A DNA stretch of 64,000 bases from Blattamonas nauphoetae (GCA_033064195.1 JARBJD010000010.1:496001-560000); one strand, 5' to 3'. Positions 10,332-20,980 are shown, counted from the first letter of the stretch. Notes: generated by a model not told the origin, from the letters alone. Numbers and translations are program-made.

Positions 10332-10839
10332 TAGTGGCCAGTGGCCTGATCCAAACTGAAACTTTGCATTTCACCAAAATCATCTCGTTTTTATCCCATT
10401 CGATCCATCTCACCTGTTTTTCATCTCCTGAATCGTTTTTGAATGTGCATTCGGCAGATCGAGAAACGAGATCCTGACCCATATTTTGAGTACACCCACA
10501 GACCCGTGGCCACGCCTTTTTGGCTGGCCACACAGGTATATGATAGACCTTCAAAACCCCTAATCAACAAGAAATTTAGAGCAAAAGCTTAATTTCGGTG
10601 TCGATCGTTCTCTTTGAGAGAAAAGGAAATGAGTATGGGTCTGATCTTATCTTGACACGAAAAATGATTCAAATGGTCGGGTACCTCCTCTCCTTTGATC
10701 TACAATCAAATGTTGGACAGTTTCATCGACAATGTACAAATTCCTGAGGGCATGATATTGTGAATGCTGAAGTTCTTCAATTCTCTCTCTTGGAACACCG
10801 CAGAAACACCAGAGGGAGAAAGAACTGGCCAAGGATCAG

Positions 10840-11248
10840 CATGATGAACTTAAAACGCCAAAAGAAGAAAGGAAAGAGCCATTTGAAGTGAGCGAACTGA
10901 ATGGAAGAGAAACAACAAAGAAAAAACAAAACAGAACGGGACACAGACGAGCTCACTTCCATTCATCCCTTCTCTATATCTCCTCGCTCCACACAGAAAG
11001 ATGACCCTTGACTTCAAACACAAACCCCTTCGCATCCAAACCACACAATTGATGACAATTTGTTCATTCTGTTGCATGAGAGCAAGAATAGGGAAGAGAG
11101 GGGCCGTGTGTGACTTCGTTAGTACGTCCGACGAGATGGCTGGATGAGGAGGAGAGAGGAGAAGGAATTAGGTGATTTGAGTGATGAAGAGTCTGAGCAG
11201 AGTCTTATTGACAAAACGCAGTCCCTTTCGGAAGCATTCCCCCACTAC
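10840..11248. other. No recognisable gene
   Basis: Only short overlapping ORFs without family resemblance occur here. An upstream exon of the interrupted gene ending near 10830 could lie in this stretch but cannot be fixed. Confidence 0.35.
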
Positions 11249-11460
11249 CACTCTCTTGCGAAGTAAGAACGGCGATGGAATAACGTTCCCAGCACAACAC
11301 AAGAAATGAGAGGAGAAAGGAACAACATCGTTCAATCACTGCGAAATGAGAGCCATTCCATCTCTCATTTCCACACTCCCGTCGATCCTCTCTCACCACA
11401 GACTCCACACCTCAGCACAATCGCGTGCCCATGTCGATGCACACGTTGTTCGTTCTCGCT
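11249..11460. repeat. Direct repeat, copy 1
   Basis: Shared with 12866-13138 on the same strand. Both copies start 'actctcttgcgaag' and end 'gtcgatgcacacgttg', with long identical blocks such as 'ctcccgtcgatcctctctca'. Copy 1 lacks about 55 bp found in the middle of copy 2. No protein family is visible in it. Confidence 0.7.
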
Positions 11461-11499
11461 CTGCATGGAACAGTGGCATTGGCGCCATTGTGTTGAATA

Positions 11500-11920
11500 T
11501 CACAAAATTGTGAGAGAGTGGAGATCGAAAAGGTTTGAATAACGAGCAGAACACAATATCCACCTGGAAGAATCGGAGTGACTGGATGAACATTTTGAGG
11601 CGAAGTGCATTTCTGAGCAGGCAGTCTCCAGATCGAGGTCCATTCTGATATGTGAGAGTGAGAAGCGTCTTCTTCGACGACATGCGAACCCTGACCAGTC
11701 TCTCATGTTTCCACCATCGGAAATGCTCACCAGGCTGTTCTCATCTTTCAGATTCGAGGACGAGGCTGGTGGTTCCAACGAGATAGAAAGCAGCGCAAAG
11801 AGTTGCTTGGGGGACAGAGATGGATTCAATCGAATCGATGATTTGGGCCTGTTCAGCGTGGAGGGTCGTCGAAAACATAAGTTCAATCTGGTCAACATAG
11901 ACAAGTAGCTACAACAAAGA
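11500..11920 (-). pseudogene. Unassigned coding remnant
   Basis: Two reverse-strand open stretches read like protein. From about 11908: YVDQIELMFSTTLHAEQAQI continuing SISVPQATLCAAFYLVG. After a break, the stretch starting at 11683 reads MSSKKTLLTLTYQNGPRSGD. They may be parts of one gene, split by an intron or by decay. No family could be named. Confidence 0.25.
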
Positions 11921-12216
11921 AAAGAGATTTCGAAAGAAATATTTAGATTAAAGAGAGAAGAAGGGTGAGAAATTGATGCAACGATTAATCGTGGTTGAAA
12001 CATTTTCGGTCAAAATTGAGGTTGAACCAGTGAATGTGGAGGTGAAAGAGCAATAATTTGCTGCAATGTCTCGAGGTCACTCACTTTGAAGGTCGGAGAG
12101 AAGAATGTGAGTTCAAGAAAAGACCCAAAAAGTGAGAGACCACCGGAGCATTAAAGATAAAGCCACTCCTTTCTATTGGTGCTTCATAATTCATCAATCA
12201 GAAATGATCGACCCAT

Positions 12217-12675
12217 ATGAAACACAATCTGTCCATTCATTCCAACACAGATATGGAAACGGAGTTTGATCAGGTCAAAGTTGCAGATTCTATCATAAAG
12301 TTTGCCAGGCAAATGGCAGGGGAAACTCCTGTCATCAATGAACCTTTGAAGCTATACCTGAAGATCACTGACGCAGATTTCCGCATAACGATGCTCCAAT
12401 GTATCCAAAATAACACGATGCAATTTAAGGGATGTGAGCCAACTGGAACTTATCGTTCAACGCTGGTATTCTTTTGCCAGAAATTTTTACGCCGTGTCAA
12501 TGAAACTACACAAATGCTCACCGTCCCATTCGCAAGGAAAGAACTTCGAAACACTTTAATAATCATTCAGGGCATGCTCAGTCCATTGGATATTAATGGC
12601 CGTCGCGATCCTTCTCGAAATACTCTTGTGGCCGATCTGAAAACATTGATGACCACAATTGCCGGCGGAAACTAA
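12217..12675 (+). CDS. Orphan ORF of 152 residues
   Basis: A continuous ATG-started reading of 152 codons ends in TAA. The protein is mixed charged and helical in style (for example VADSIIKFARQMAG and FCQKFLRRVNETTQ), with no signal peptide or membrane segment. It has no recognised domain. It lies between the two direct repeats of 11249-11460 and 12866-13138, so it may be cargo of a duplicated segment or a lineage-specific gene. No intron is needed. A function cannot be proposed. Confidence 0.45.
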   Translation: MKHNLSIHSNTDMETEFDQVKVADSIIKFARQMAGETPVINEPLKLYLKITDADFRITMLQCIQNNTMQFKGCEPTGTYRSTLVFFCQKFLRRVNETTQMLTVPFARKELRNTLIIIQGMLSPLDINGRRDPSRNTLVADLKTLMTTIAGGN

Positions 12676-12865
12676 CTTTTGCGAAACAAAACCTTTTCTC
12701 TTCACCATTTTTCCGGTTGTCATGCAGGACCGCTTCCGGGGTGTCCCAGACTGAACCGCTTTCTTTTTCTTTTCACATTCATCACAACACCGTCCTCCTG
12801 AATTACAATCTTGAGAGTGTTTCATGTCACTTACAGCTGTCCATTTTTCTCTTTTTCTTCAGATC

Positions 12866-13138
12866 ACTCTCTTGCGAAGAAAGAACGGAATCGAATAATG
12901 TTCTTAGCACAACACGAGAAATCAGGAGAGGAGAAAGGAATCACATCGTTCAATCCCTGCGAAATGAGAGCAGTCCTTTCCACACCTGACACTGACTGAA
13001 GCAGTAAAAGTTGAACACATCCTCAAACTCGCCATTCCATCTCTCATTTCCACACTCCCGTCGATCCTCTCTCACCACAGACTCCACACCTCAGCACAAT
13101 CGCGTGTCCATGTCGATGCACACGTTGCTCGTTTTCTC
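12866..13138. repeat. Direct repeat, copy 2
   Basis: Second copy of the 11249-11460 sequence, with an additional insert of about 55 bp near 12975-13030. It ends about 25 bp before the 3' end of the LCAT-like gene. Confidence 0.7.
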
Positions 13139-13161
13139 TGTTTTGGAAAAACGAGTTGCGG

Positions 13162-15806
13162 TCAAACAACATCTGGAAAAGGCAACGGAAGATCCAAAAT
13201 ACACGAAACAAGGTTGAGTGTGCGTGGGTCCCACAGCAGAGCCATGTGTCGTGTGCCAGTCAGCTGGAACTTGGCCACACTGCCCATCATGTCATTCGAG
13301 GCTGAGAAGGAGGGGATGGTGTAGTCGCCGTCGATTGTTGTCCAGCGCTTGTCACATGTTGAGAAGTCGTCTGGCTGGATCGATGCGAAAGCTGCCTCCT
13401 CTTCTGCTGTGAGGGGGTAGAGAGACGTGAAGGGGAACTGCTGAGTGGGTGTGTCAGTCTTCTTCTTTCGTTTCTGACACTGTGAAGGATCGATCGTGCA
13501 GAGGCAGTGCCATTCACACGGAGCACCTGAACCGAAGATGGAGAAGAGGTTTATCCCGAGTGAAGGGAGGTGGACGGGGTACGAGCACGGTTGGAAGATC
13601 GAAAGAGGCATTGCGACAGATGTCAGAGTCTGGGGAGAGAGGTGATGAAGAGAAGAGCACACGAAATGTCGTTTTGCGAGAAACTCCTTTCGCAGATGGA
13701 ACTGTCGGATATTCTGCTGCTCGTCTGTCGATGGGGCTGCGTTTGGACTTTGAGCATTGTCATCGATCGGCCCTGTCTCGCGAAGGAGCGGACCATCCCT
13801 CCTCACCACGCGCTTCAACGGCGGAGTGGTGTGAGGGTAGTTTCGGAAGAAGCGGATGTGCTCCTCGAGTTGTTTGGCTGTGAACGGTTCGTTGAGAAAG
13901 TCGGGATGGTCGAAAGTGTGGACATATCGATACAAGTCGTACAAGTTCTGTTGGAGACGAGACGGAGGGAAGAGAGTGGAGTCGACAAAGTGGTTGTCAT
14001 CCTCCACAAGTTTATAGCTGCTGAAGTGTCCTGCGCCTGTGGTGTTCGGTGATGACGAAGTCGGGGTTTTGTGATGAGTCGGGTGGGACATCACCGATGC
14101 TTGTGTTGTGCAACTGACTCCCAAGTATGGAGTGTCTGGTGTAGCTGCTTCTGCACTTGAGTCTGTTGCTGTCTTGATGAGAGGGAGGAGTTGAACTGGG
14201 CTGTACGGTGAGACTGACTCATCCGCTTCTGAAAACAGTGCGATGACTTCTGATGTCGTTTCAGTGTCACTTGGAGTGTTTCCCTGACCGAATGGAGTGA
14301 GGACATTGATATCTTCTGAGAAGGTCGGCGATGGTGCCGGGTTTTGACTGTCTGCAGTCCGGCGAGTGCTGGCATCAGAGTTGTTGACGCACTGATATGG
14401 ACGAATGACCGTGAACACATTGTCGGGAGTGCTCTGTTTTGGGTCGTGACGATACTCCACTCGATGTCTGTCGAGAATGTCGGGAGTGGGGACACCAGGG
14501 ATGAATGTGCGATGCAACACAGACGGCACAAAGTTGGCATGAGACGCGTACTTCAAATGAGAGCCCGAAAAAAGTGAAGAAAGCGGCGGGAGAGGTTCTG
14601 GTTGCAGGCAGAGGGCTGAACGACAGACCATCTCGTCGAATGTTGGTGGGCGGGTGATGTCTGTCTCTTCCAATCTGTGCAGTGGGTCGAGCTGAGACGG
14701 AAGTGTGGGTGGGTGGACCGCGTGAGAGAATACCGGTGTCTGTGGAGAGCTTGTTGCGTCCTGTGCTGTCTTGGCAACATCGACAGAGTTGGGATCAATG
14801 GAGTCCATGTCCCAGCATTCGTGTGTGGTTGGATCAACGTGGTAGCCAAACCACATATACGGAGTGAATCTGGGCAGCCCATACTCGTCCTTCTCCTCCA
14901 TCTTCACCCGCACGGCCACTTTCGGCGAGTGTGGGATGTATTCTGGTTGGACAAACCAGAAAAGACCCGTCGATTTCGATGTCGCTCCAAACATCGACTT
15001 GTTCGTGGCGATGAAGTCGTAGACTCCAAAGTTGTATCCGCGCATGAACACGTCCACATGTTTTCCAGCACCCTGAAAGAGACCAGCAATGGCAACCCAT
15101 CGTTCGATGTGTTGTGAGGCCCATTCGGGAAAGAGTTGGATGAAGACTCGGACTGAGATGGATGTTGCCGAATGACTGATAATCGTCACGCGTTGTCGTC
15201 CACATTTTTCGTATGCTTCCTCAATTCTATTTCTGATTTTCGTGTGATAGGTGTGATGTGCTGAATCTTGTCGCCAATCAAGAGGGCATCTGAAAGAGAT
15301 GAAGTAAAGAGTGAAAACCCCCAGAGATTAACTCCTGGAATGTATCCATTCCGTTGAAGATGAGCAGAGAGTTCGTGATAATATTGGTGGAGTCTAAGTC
15401 AAGTGTTATGTTTGAGAAACAACAGGAACAGAGACGAGTTCGGTAATTTGGCATTTGGCATAAGAACATCTGATGCCCAGAGACCAAAATTATCATCCGA
15501 TGCAAATATTTCCCAATCCTACATATCACATCAATATAAACCATAATAAGCAAAATAGAGGTATGTTAAAGAGAAAAGGTTGATTCAGACAGATTCTGGA
15601 TTTTCAAGTAGAAGTGAATCTTTTTGAACTCTTCCTGCGAGGATTTCTCGCACATATTTATCACCGTTTCTGAGTCTTGGCCAAACAATCTTCTCTTCTC
15701 CAGAGATCTTGTTTCGGGCAGTCAAAATCGCTCCTTAGATGATAAAATGAAAAAATATGAATCAAATACCGCCACATCCCGGAAATAAGACAACGGACGG
15801 TTTCAT
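13162..15806 (-). CDS. LCAT-like phospholipid acyltransferase/lipase
   Basis: A lecithin:cholesterol acyltransferase-family alpha/beta hydrolase, expected to cleave or transfer acyl chains of phospholipids. The ATG at 15806 gives MKPSVVLFPGCGG, the family's N-terminal oxyanion motif. A short intron (15734-15769) leads to an exon containing IVWPRLRNGDKY. Later exons give YYHELSAHLQRNGYIPGVNL and then CPLDWRQ (canonical PYDWR). The large last exon has QRVTIISHSATSIS with the nucleophilic Ser, DGDYTIPS with the catalytic Asp, and TRHMALL with the His. Ser and Asp are separated by over 600 residues, far more than usual, through a Ser/Thr/Pro-rich insert. There are about four introns; the join between the second and fourth exons is uncertain. 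The 'lid' region after the Ser is otherwise family-like. Substrate and location are unknown. Confidence 0.85.
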
Positions 15807-15867
15807 TCCGACCTGAATTTTCTTGTAGAGCGAGATCCGAACAAAACCCACAATCGTCCAACGTCCT
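15807..15867. promoter_or_regulatory. 61-bp divergent promoter region
   Basis: This gap separates the start codons of the LCAT-like gene (minus) and the Ctf8-like gene (plus). Any core promoters for both must lie here or overlap the two genes. No TATA-like box is evident. Confidence 0.4.
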
Positions 15868-16269
15868 ATGTCTTTCAATGTCCGAGTGCAAAGTACTGGC
15901 GAATGGATTGCACTAGATCTCCAAGGGAAAATTGAGGTCTTGACGGATGAATTAGAGAACCTAATAATTGGACAGCTTGAGAAAACAGTATTGCCATTGT
16001 TTTGTCTTAACAAACCTTCAAATGTTTCTTAAAATGTGATATTTCATCTTAACTTTGTGTAGAATTCTGAAATCTCACTTACCATTTCGAACACAAAATT
16101 AATCGGGAAGATAGTCAAACTCAATAAACCTCTCGGAATTTTGGAACGAGTACCACAAGACGAACACATCGAACCAGACGAAATCACTGGACTTCAAACG
16201 AAATATCGAATTGTTGGAGTAATTCGACGTAAAATCTTGTTTTCACAGCGTCCGGTCATTTTAACTTGA
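15868..16269 (+). CDS. CTF8: Ctf8-like subunit of the Ctf18 clamp loader
   Basis: A small protein of about 108 residues encoded by two exons (15868-15987 and 16063-16269) around a 75-nt intron. Exon 1 reads MSFNVRVQSTGEWIALDLQG, matching the 'ELQG' strand of Ctf8. Exon 2 has LTISNTKLIGKIVKLNKPLG and ends VGVIRRKILFSQRPVIL, matching the family signature 'LxIGxxxLxGKxVxLxKPLxVL' and the final 'KIxFxxRP' strand. Ctf8 joins Dcc1 and Ctf18 to load PCNA during replication and supports sister-chromatid cohesion in the nucleus. Length is normal for the family. The ATG is the first in frame, next to the divergent LCAT-like gene. The assignment is confident despite the short length because both blocks match in order. 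Confidence 0.85.
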
Positions 16270-16374
16270 TTGAAAATTAGGTTGAAATAAGCCATTTCAC
16301 CACACCCCTTGCAAAAAAACATCAACAAATCTTTCATATCGATGATCTGTTTCAAAGACACTCCGCTCAGTCAC

Positions 16375-17649
16375 TTAACTGTCTTTCTGTGGATAGGGTG
16401 GAGTTGCGTCGAGTGTGAGATTATGATCATGCAAGAGAGTGAGATCTTCATCCAGTCGTCTTCTTTCACCGTGCCGTGCACGAATCTCCTTAAGTCGAGA
16501 TTGGGAGAGATGTAGCGATGGGGTTCCGACTGGTTCTTCGGAAAAGAACGGATGTTGGAGAGCCTGCTGAGCTGTGATGCGCTTCTTTGGATCCAACGTC
16601 AAGAGAGAGGCAAGAAGAGAGAACCCACTGTTGGTGAGCCCCATCATCTCCAGCCGGAAAGTGGGAGTTTTGATGAGAGGGAGTCGTTCCTGATTCTGCT
16701 GTGTTTTCAGAATGAAGGCACCTGGGAGGGAATTAACCCCTGGCCACGATTGCTCAGTAGGAAACCCAACAATGTTGAAGATATTTGCGAGAACTCGCAG
16801 CTCATCGTGACCGTTGAAGAGCGGCCTTCCCAAAACAAGTTCGGCAAGAATACAGCCACAAGCCCACATATCGAGAGCCGAAGTGTAAGCAGAATCATCC
16901 ATGAACATTTCTGGTGCGCGATAAACAGCAGTAGTTACAGTGGGAGTTAAATTTGTGGCGGAAAAAGTCGAAATAACACGTGCTGACCCAAAATCACCGA
17001 TAATCAGATTTCCATCAGAGGAAAGCAAAAGATTACTTGTTTTGAGATCACGATGAACGATATTGTGTCTGTGAAGTTCGTTAAGACCAGAAAAAAGCTG
17101 GAACATGAGAGTTTTGATTTCTTGGAGAAGAAGAGGATGCTGTTGGGTTGTCGTTTGCAAAAAGGAGTACAAATCAAACTCAATGAAATCCATGACCAAG
17201 TAGAAGACCTTCAATTCACCTCCACGCACGATCTCCTTAATTTTGAGGAGATTTGGATGCGAAAATTGCATCAGGATATTAACTTCCCGCAGAAACGTTG
17301 CTGGGATACCTATCGAGCGTGGAGGAAAGAATAGTTTCTTCAAAGCAAAGATTTCCCCTGTTTCAACATGTTTCGCTTTGTAGACTGATCCATACATTCC
17401 TTGACCAAGTTGACAAATTGGTTCATAAGTGTCCACTGAACGACAAGGAGGAAGGGCATTTGTATACGAAAGCAATGCGTGCTTCGTGGATGATGGGGAT
17501 TGAAACGAAGGGAAGAGAGTCGAAATGTAGGAGTGATATTTCGGAATGATTTCAATTTTTGTTGACTTTCCTGATCGCTTTTCCTTCTTTACGGATTTGA
17601 GAAGTTCAAGATCAAGATCATCATCATCGTCCCATCTTGATCGTTTCAT
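16375..17649 (-). CDS. CDK11-like cyclin-dependent kinase
   Basis: A single-exon kinase of 424 residues. The basic/acidic N-terminus is short (about 75 residues). The Gly-rich loop LGQGMYGSVY is at 81-90, the Lys is in FALKK (about 104), and HRDLKTSN is at about 199-206. DFG is at about 219-221, the activation-loop Thr lies in TTAVYRAPE, and LDMWACGCILAEL follows. The cyclin-binding helix reads GIPATFLREVNIL, equivalent to the PITSLRE of CDK11 and PSTAIRE of CDK1. All catalytic residues are present. CDK11/CDK10 kinases act with L- or M-type cyclins in transcription, splicing and mitosis. A cyclin gene lies at 44563 in this window, but partnership is only a guess. The gene converges on the Ctf8-like gene with about 105 bp between stops. 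Confidence 0.93.
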   Translation of the reverse strand: MKRSRWDDDDDLDLELLKSVKKEKRSGKSTKIEIIPKYHSYISTLFPSFQSPSSTKHALLSYTNALPPCRSVDTYEPICQLGQGMYGSVYKAKHVETGEIFALKKLFFPPRSIGIPATFLREVNILMQFSHPNLLKIKEIVRGGELKVFYLVMDFIEFDLYSFLQTTTQQHPLLLQEIKTLMFQLFSGLNELHRHNIVHRDLKTSNLLLSSDGNLIIGDFGSARVISTFSATNLTPTVTTAVYRAPEMFMDDSAYTSALDMWACGCILAELVLGRPLFNGHDELRVLANIFNIVGFPTEQSWPGVNSLPGAFILKTQQNQERLPLIKTPTFRLEMMGLTNSGFSLLASLLTLDPKKRITAQQALQHPFFSEEPVGTPSLHLSQSRLKEIRARHGERRRLDEDLTLLHDHNLTLDATPPYPQKDS

Positions 17650-17876
17650 AAAAATTGTTTATGTGGGGCCCCCGATCATTCATCACAAATTCGTCTGGAG
17701 ACACATGTCGTTCGTATCATAGAGCCTTCTCTCCACTCTGTCAACAATTTTTTGGATGGATAGTTGAATAAAGTCGATAATGAGCATTGCACGAGCGAAA
17801 CAAGACATAAATCAAAACAGTCGTAAAAACCATCAAAAAAACTCTTCCAAAACACATCGCGACCCTTTCTCTACTC

Positions 17877-20800
17877 TTACTTGAATCTCACCAAGTATCG
17901 CAAACATACTTGTTCAGTCGTGTACACAATATACTCCGAGTGTGTCCCACTATTCTTCCCATCAAACGGCATCAAAGCCTGTCCTCGAAACGGCACCCAC
18001 TTCGTCGGCTCAGTCCCTGAATAGCGAGTGTGCGAATACCCCGTCTCTTTTGTCGACCGTGATCGGAAGTCCGTCTGTGTCTGACAGTGTCCAAGAGCCA
18101 CTTCGAACACGCCGATGGTTGTCAGGCCGTCCGACGCAGGCTGCGCATACTGCTGTGCTTTGGCAGAGAGGTCTGCGAAGAAGATGCCCCACTGTGCCTT
18201 GGCTGTTCCGTTCATGACGTAGCGTGGGTCTTGCTGGAGGGTCAGACCCGTTCCCAGAATGGAGAGCCAGTGTTGAGCTGGCGAGCCGTGGAAGAGGTAG
18301 CGATGGTTGGGGACGTGCGAGGTGAGGCGAAAGCGGGCTTCCTCGTCTGCCCGATGCACTTCGAAGATGACCAGGCTTTCTGGTGAGATTGAACGTTGTG
18401 AGGTGCTGCAGAACGAGTTCGCAACTGTCTGCCTTGTTGGTTCTGTCAGAGCCATCTCACGCAGTTGTGTGTTGCATACCATCATCATTGACACAGCCTG
18501 ATCTTTGGTCAGCTGAGCGTTTCTTCTGTTCTGTCCAAGGTAAGGGTTTATATGAGATTGAACGAAGCCGATCTTTTTGAGGACAAGCTCGTTGGCGTTG
18601 GCGACAGTCATGCTTGGAATGCTTGCTGTGGGAGGGATCACTTGGTTGACTTTCATAACAATCGAGTTCAGAAGAGCTGATTTCGGGTCGCACAGTGTCC
18701 GTTTCAGCATCGACAACGCCGACCCGCACTGAACCGCCAGACCCATCCCGTTTCCGGCTGACAACAGCCGCACAAAGATCTCCAAGCTCTGATCTTCTGC
18801 CTGCTTCTGCGCCGCTGTCTGTGTCACAAACCCAGCTCCTCTGCCCTGCGAAGGGTTCTCCATGATCACACGGAGGAAGGTGAGTAAGTTGGAAGTGACA
18901 GTGCTGTGGGCGTTGACCCAGTTTGCGCCAAAGTCGGCGGAGAAGACGTTGTTGAGGAAGGACGGCGGGAGGTCGGTGCGAGGATGGAGGGGTTCGTCTT
19001 CGAGGAAGGATTGGTAGTTGGAGAGGTACTGCGAGAGGAGGACGAAAAGAGACAAGAGAGGAGGATGAAGAGAGACAAGAGAGGAGGACGAAAAGAGACA
19101 AGAGAGGAGGACGAAAAGAGAGAAGAGAGGAGGGGAGTGGCGAGGGGAGGTAAAAATGACAATATTAGTAAGTCCATACGAATCTGACCTTCTTGATGAG
19201 AATGAGTGCTTCCATCCTTCCCATCTCTTCCACGCCACCCAACAACAACTCCGAAAGACTTTCAGTGTGCTGAATAAGACTCTGCTGTCTCATCTCAAAT
19301 TTGATCTTCACACCATCATCATTCATGAACAGTGCCAAAATGAAAGAGAATTTGATTGCACAATGGGCCTGGACCAGCAGTCCTATCCCCTCTCGAATAA
19401 ACTCGGCCTCGCCGGGAGTTGAACCGTAATGCTTCTGATACTCACCAATCAGATCCAAAATGTGATTTTGTTTCATAACAAAGAACTGTTGAGAGCGGTC
19501 ATGTGAGAGGAATCGTTGCAGATAGAAATCAGTGTAAGTGGCGAGGACAAGAATGCCCGACATGTCATTTCCGAGTTGGAGAGAGGAGACCGAATGGCAG
19601 GTGTACGGCTCAGACGGATTCGCTCCATGTGTCGCCCATTTCTTCGAACAAAGACAGCATTGATCGACGGGCTCCTCCAAACACTGCGGGCACGTCCCAC
19701 GGCTTGTTCCAATGCGGGGGATTAGCTTGGTGGCACACGTAAGACAGAAAGATGGCGTCTGTTCAATTCGAGTGGCGTCGTTTCGTTTCAGGAGGTCGAA
19801 CTCATCCGTGAAAGTGTTGAGGAGGCGACAAGGGAGTGGTTCATGTGGCTCTTTGCCACAAGAAAAACTAAACAGAGATTGAAGGAGTTAAGATGCGAGT
19901 GATTCAACATGGAAATGATGAAAGATGTGAGACACACCAAAAGCGAGTGTGACAGAGACATGTAGCGTTAGTTTTCCTGTCATTTCGTTTCGCAATCCAA
20001 TTGCACTTTGGGTTGGGGCATTGCCTGGAGACAAAGTTGAGAAACGAGAGAGGAATTGAAGGCCGAAATAAGAGATAGTGCTCGATAAAACAACACTCAA
20101 AACACACACCTCAAGTTATTCTGAGATTTGATGAAAGATTCCATCATAATTTCCTCAAAACGGGCTCGGAAAGCGGAGGAATAGTTCTCGATCATCGACG
20201 GGGGAAGAACACAAGTACAGCCAACGTATGAGCAGGATACTGCGGGCAGAGCAGTGGGGGAGGAAAGGGTGTAGTTGAGGAAGACGTCGAAGCAAGAGCG
20301 ACAGAGCAGATGATTGCATGGAAAAAGTTGGCCTTTAGTTCGACAGGGGAACAAAGAAAATGGATTGATATGGAACAAAATGATGAAAACAAGTGATTAA
20401 TGCATAAATGAAGACGAGATATTGCCCTGAAAGACCACAAACAGTCATCGAGTGTGTCCACTTTATTATTACACATAGGACAAAAAAGAGGGAATTTTGG
20501 GATAGGTTCCATGTTGTCAATGCGAATACCAACTTCAATCTCATATTCGTCTCCAATATCTATCCATCCAGTCTCGATCTTTTCTTGATTCCATCTGCGA
20601 CGGTTGGGAGAGAAATACAGGAAAAAATTGACGAAAAATTGATAGAAAATGTGAAAGATAAATGACGAACTCGGCAAAGAAGAGTGATCTAAGAAGATCA
20701 TCTCGTGACCGACCAAAAATGGACTGAGAATTTGTGATGATCTTGTCGATTTCCACAATAAGTTCACTGTGCTTCAAGAAGTTGAATGAATCCTACATAA

Positions 20801-20980
20801 TACAAGAAATGCATCGAGGACTAAATCTGAGTGGCATACGCCATCCGGTCCAATTCTCCTAACTTGCTGGACTGAGGGGATAGAGGGAGGTATTTGGGAT
20901 TGGATTTCTTCATCCTCAGAGATCTCCTCGACCTCTTCTTCATATTCTTCTTCTTCTTCGTAGTCGGATGAATCTGACAT
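17877..20980 (-). CDS. RBR (Ariadne) ubiquitin ligase fused to a PARP domain
   Basis: A multi-exon gene starting at 20980 (MSDSSDYEEEEEYEEE), the acidic start typical of Ariadne proteins. Exons then give RING1 (CPMCNNKVDTLDDC; later GQLFPCNHLLCRSC), an IBR block (QCPNPKCNWIAKRND ... TCLCHTRFW) and RING2 (CLTCATKLIPRIGTS; TCPQCLEEPVDQCCLC; WATHG). An Ariadne helical domain follows (including FIREGIGLLVQAHC and RQQSLIQHTESLSELL). A pyrimidine-rich intron from about 19184 to 19030 joins ALILIKK to YLSNYQSFLEDE in frame. The last exon (to 17877) encodes a PARP catalytic domain: YLFHGSPAQHWLSILGTGL supplies the His, GIFFADLSAKAQQYA the Tyr, and HSEYIVYTTEQVCLRYL the Glu of the H-Y-E triad. The RING2 active-site area reads GTCPQC rather than the usual GGCNHMxC, so ligase activity is less certain. 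The protein may couple ubiquitylation and ADP-ribosylation. Confidence 0.8.
19030..19135. repeat. Intronic tandem repeat, 23-bp unit
   Basis: Four to five imperfect units of the type 'gaggaggacgaaaagagac' lie in the intron that links the RBR and PARP halves of the gene. On the coding strand they form a C/T-rich tract ending in 'ctctcgcag', so the repeat has expanded the polypyrimidine tract itself. Confidence 0.8.

Larger units (their letters stand above)
8526..10830 (-). pseudogene. Host-like gene interrupted by a pogo element
   Basis: On the reverse strand, exon-like sequence lies on both sides of the transposon. Upstream are 10700-10830 (VPRERIEELQHSQYHALRNL) and 10340-10554 (including VCGCTQNMGQDLVSRSAEC and NEMILVKCKVSVWIRPL). 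Downstream is 8583-8705 (WPNGQEVPISQEGEGDQKIF ... NQNEKL, then TAA). If the element and one TA copy are ignored, the flanks read through in one frame as ...RPLATSWPNGQ... to a natural stop at about 8580. I do not recognise the protein. Its Cys/Asn-rich style might suit a secreted or surface protein, but that is a guess. Exon limits upstream of 10554 are uncertain. Confidence 0.5.

Noticed and set aside
13449-15117. Long plus-strand ORFs (for example 13449-13883, 14677-15117) as genes
   Set aside because: They are antisense shadows of the LCAT-like last exon, whose catalytic Ser, Asp and His are on the minus strand.
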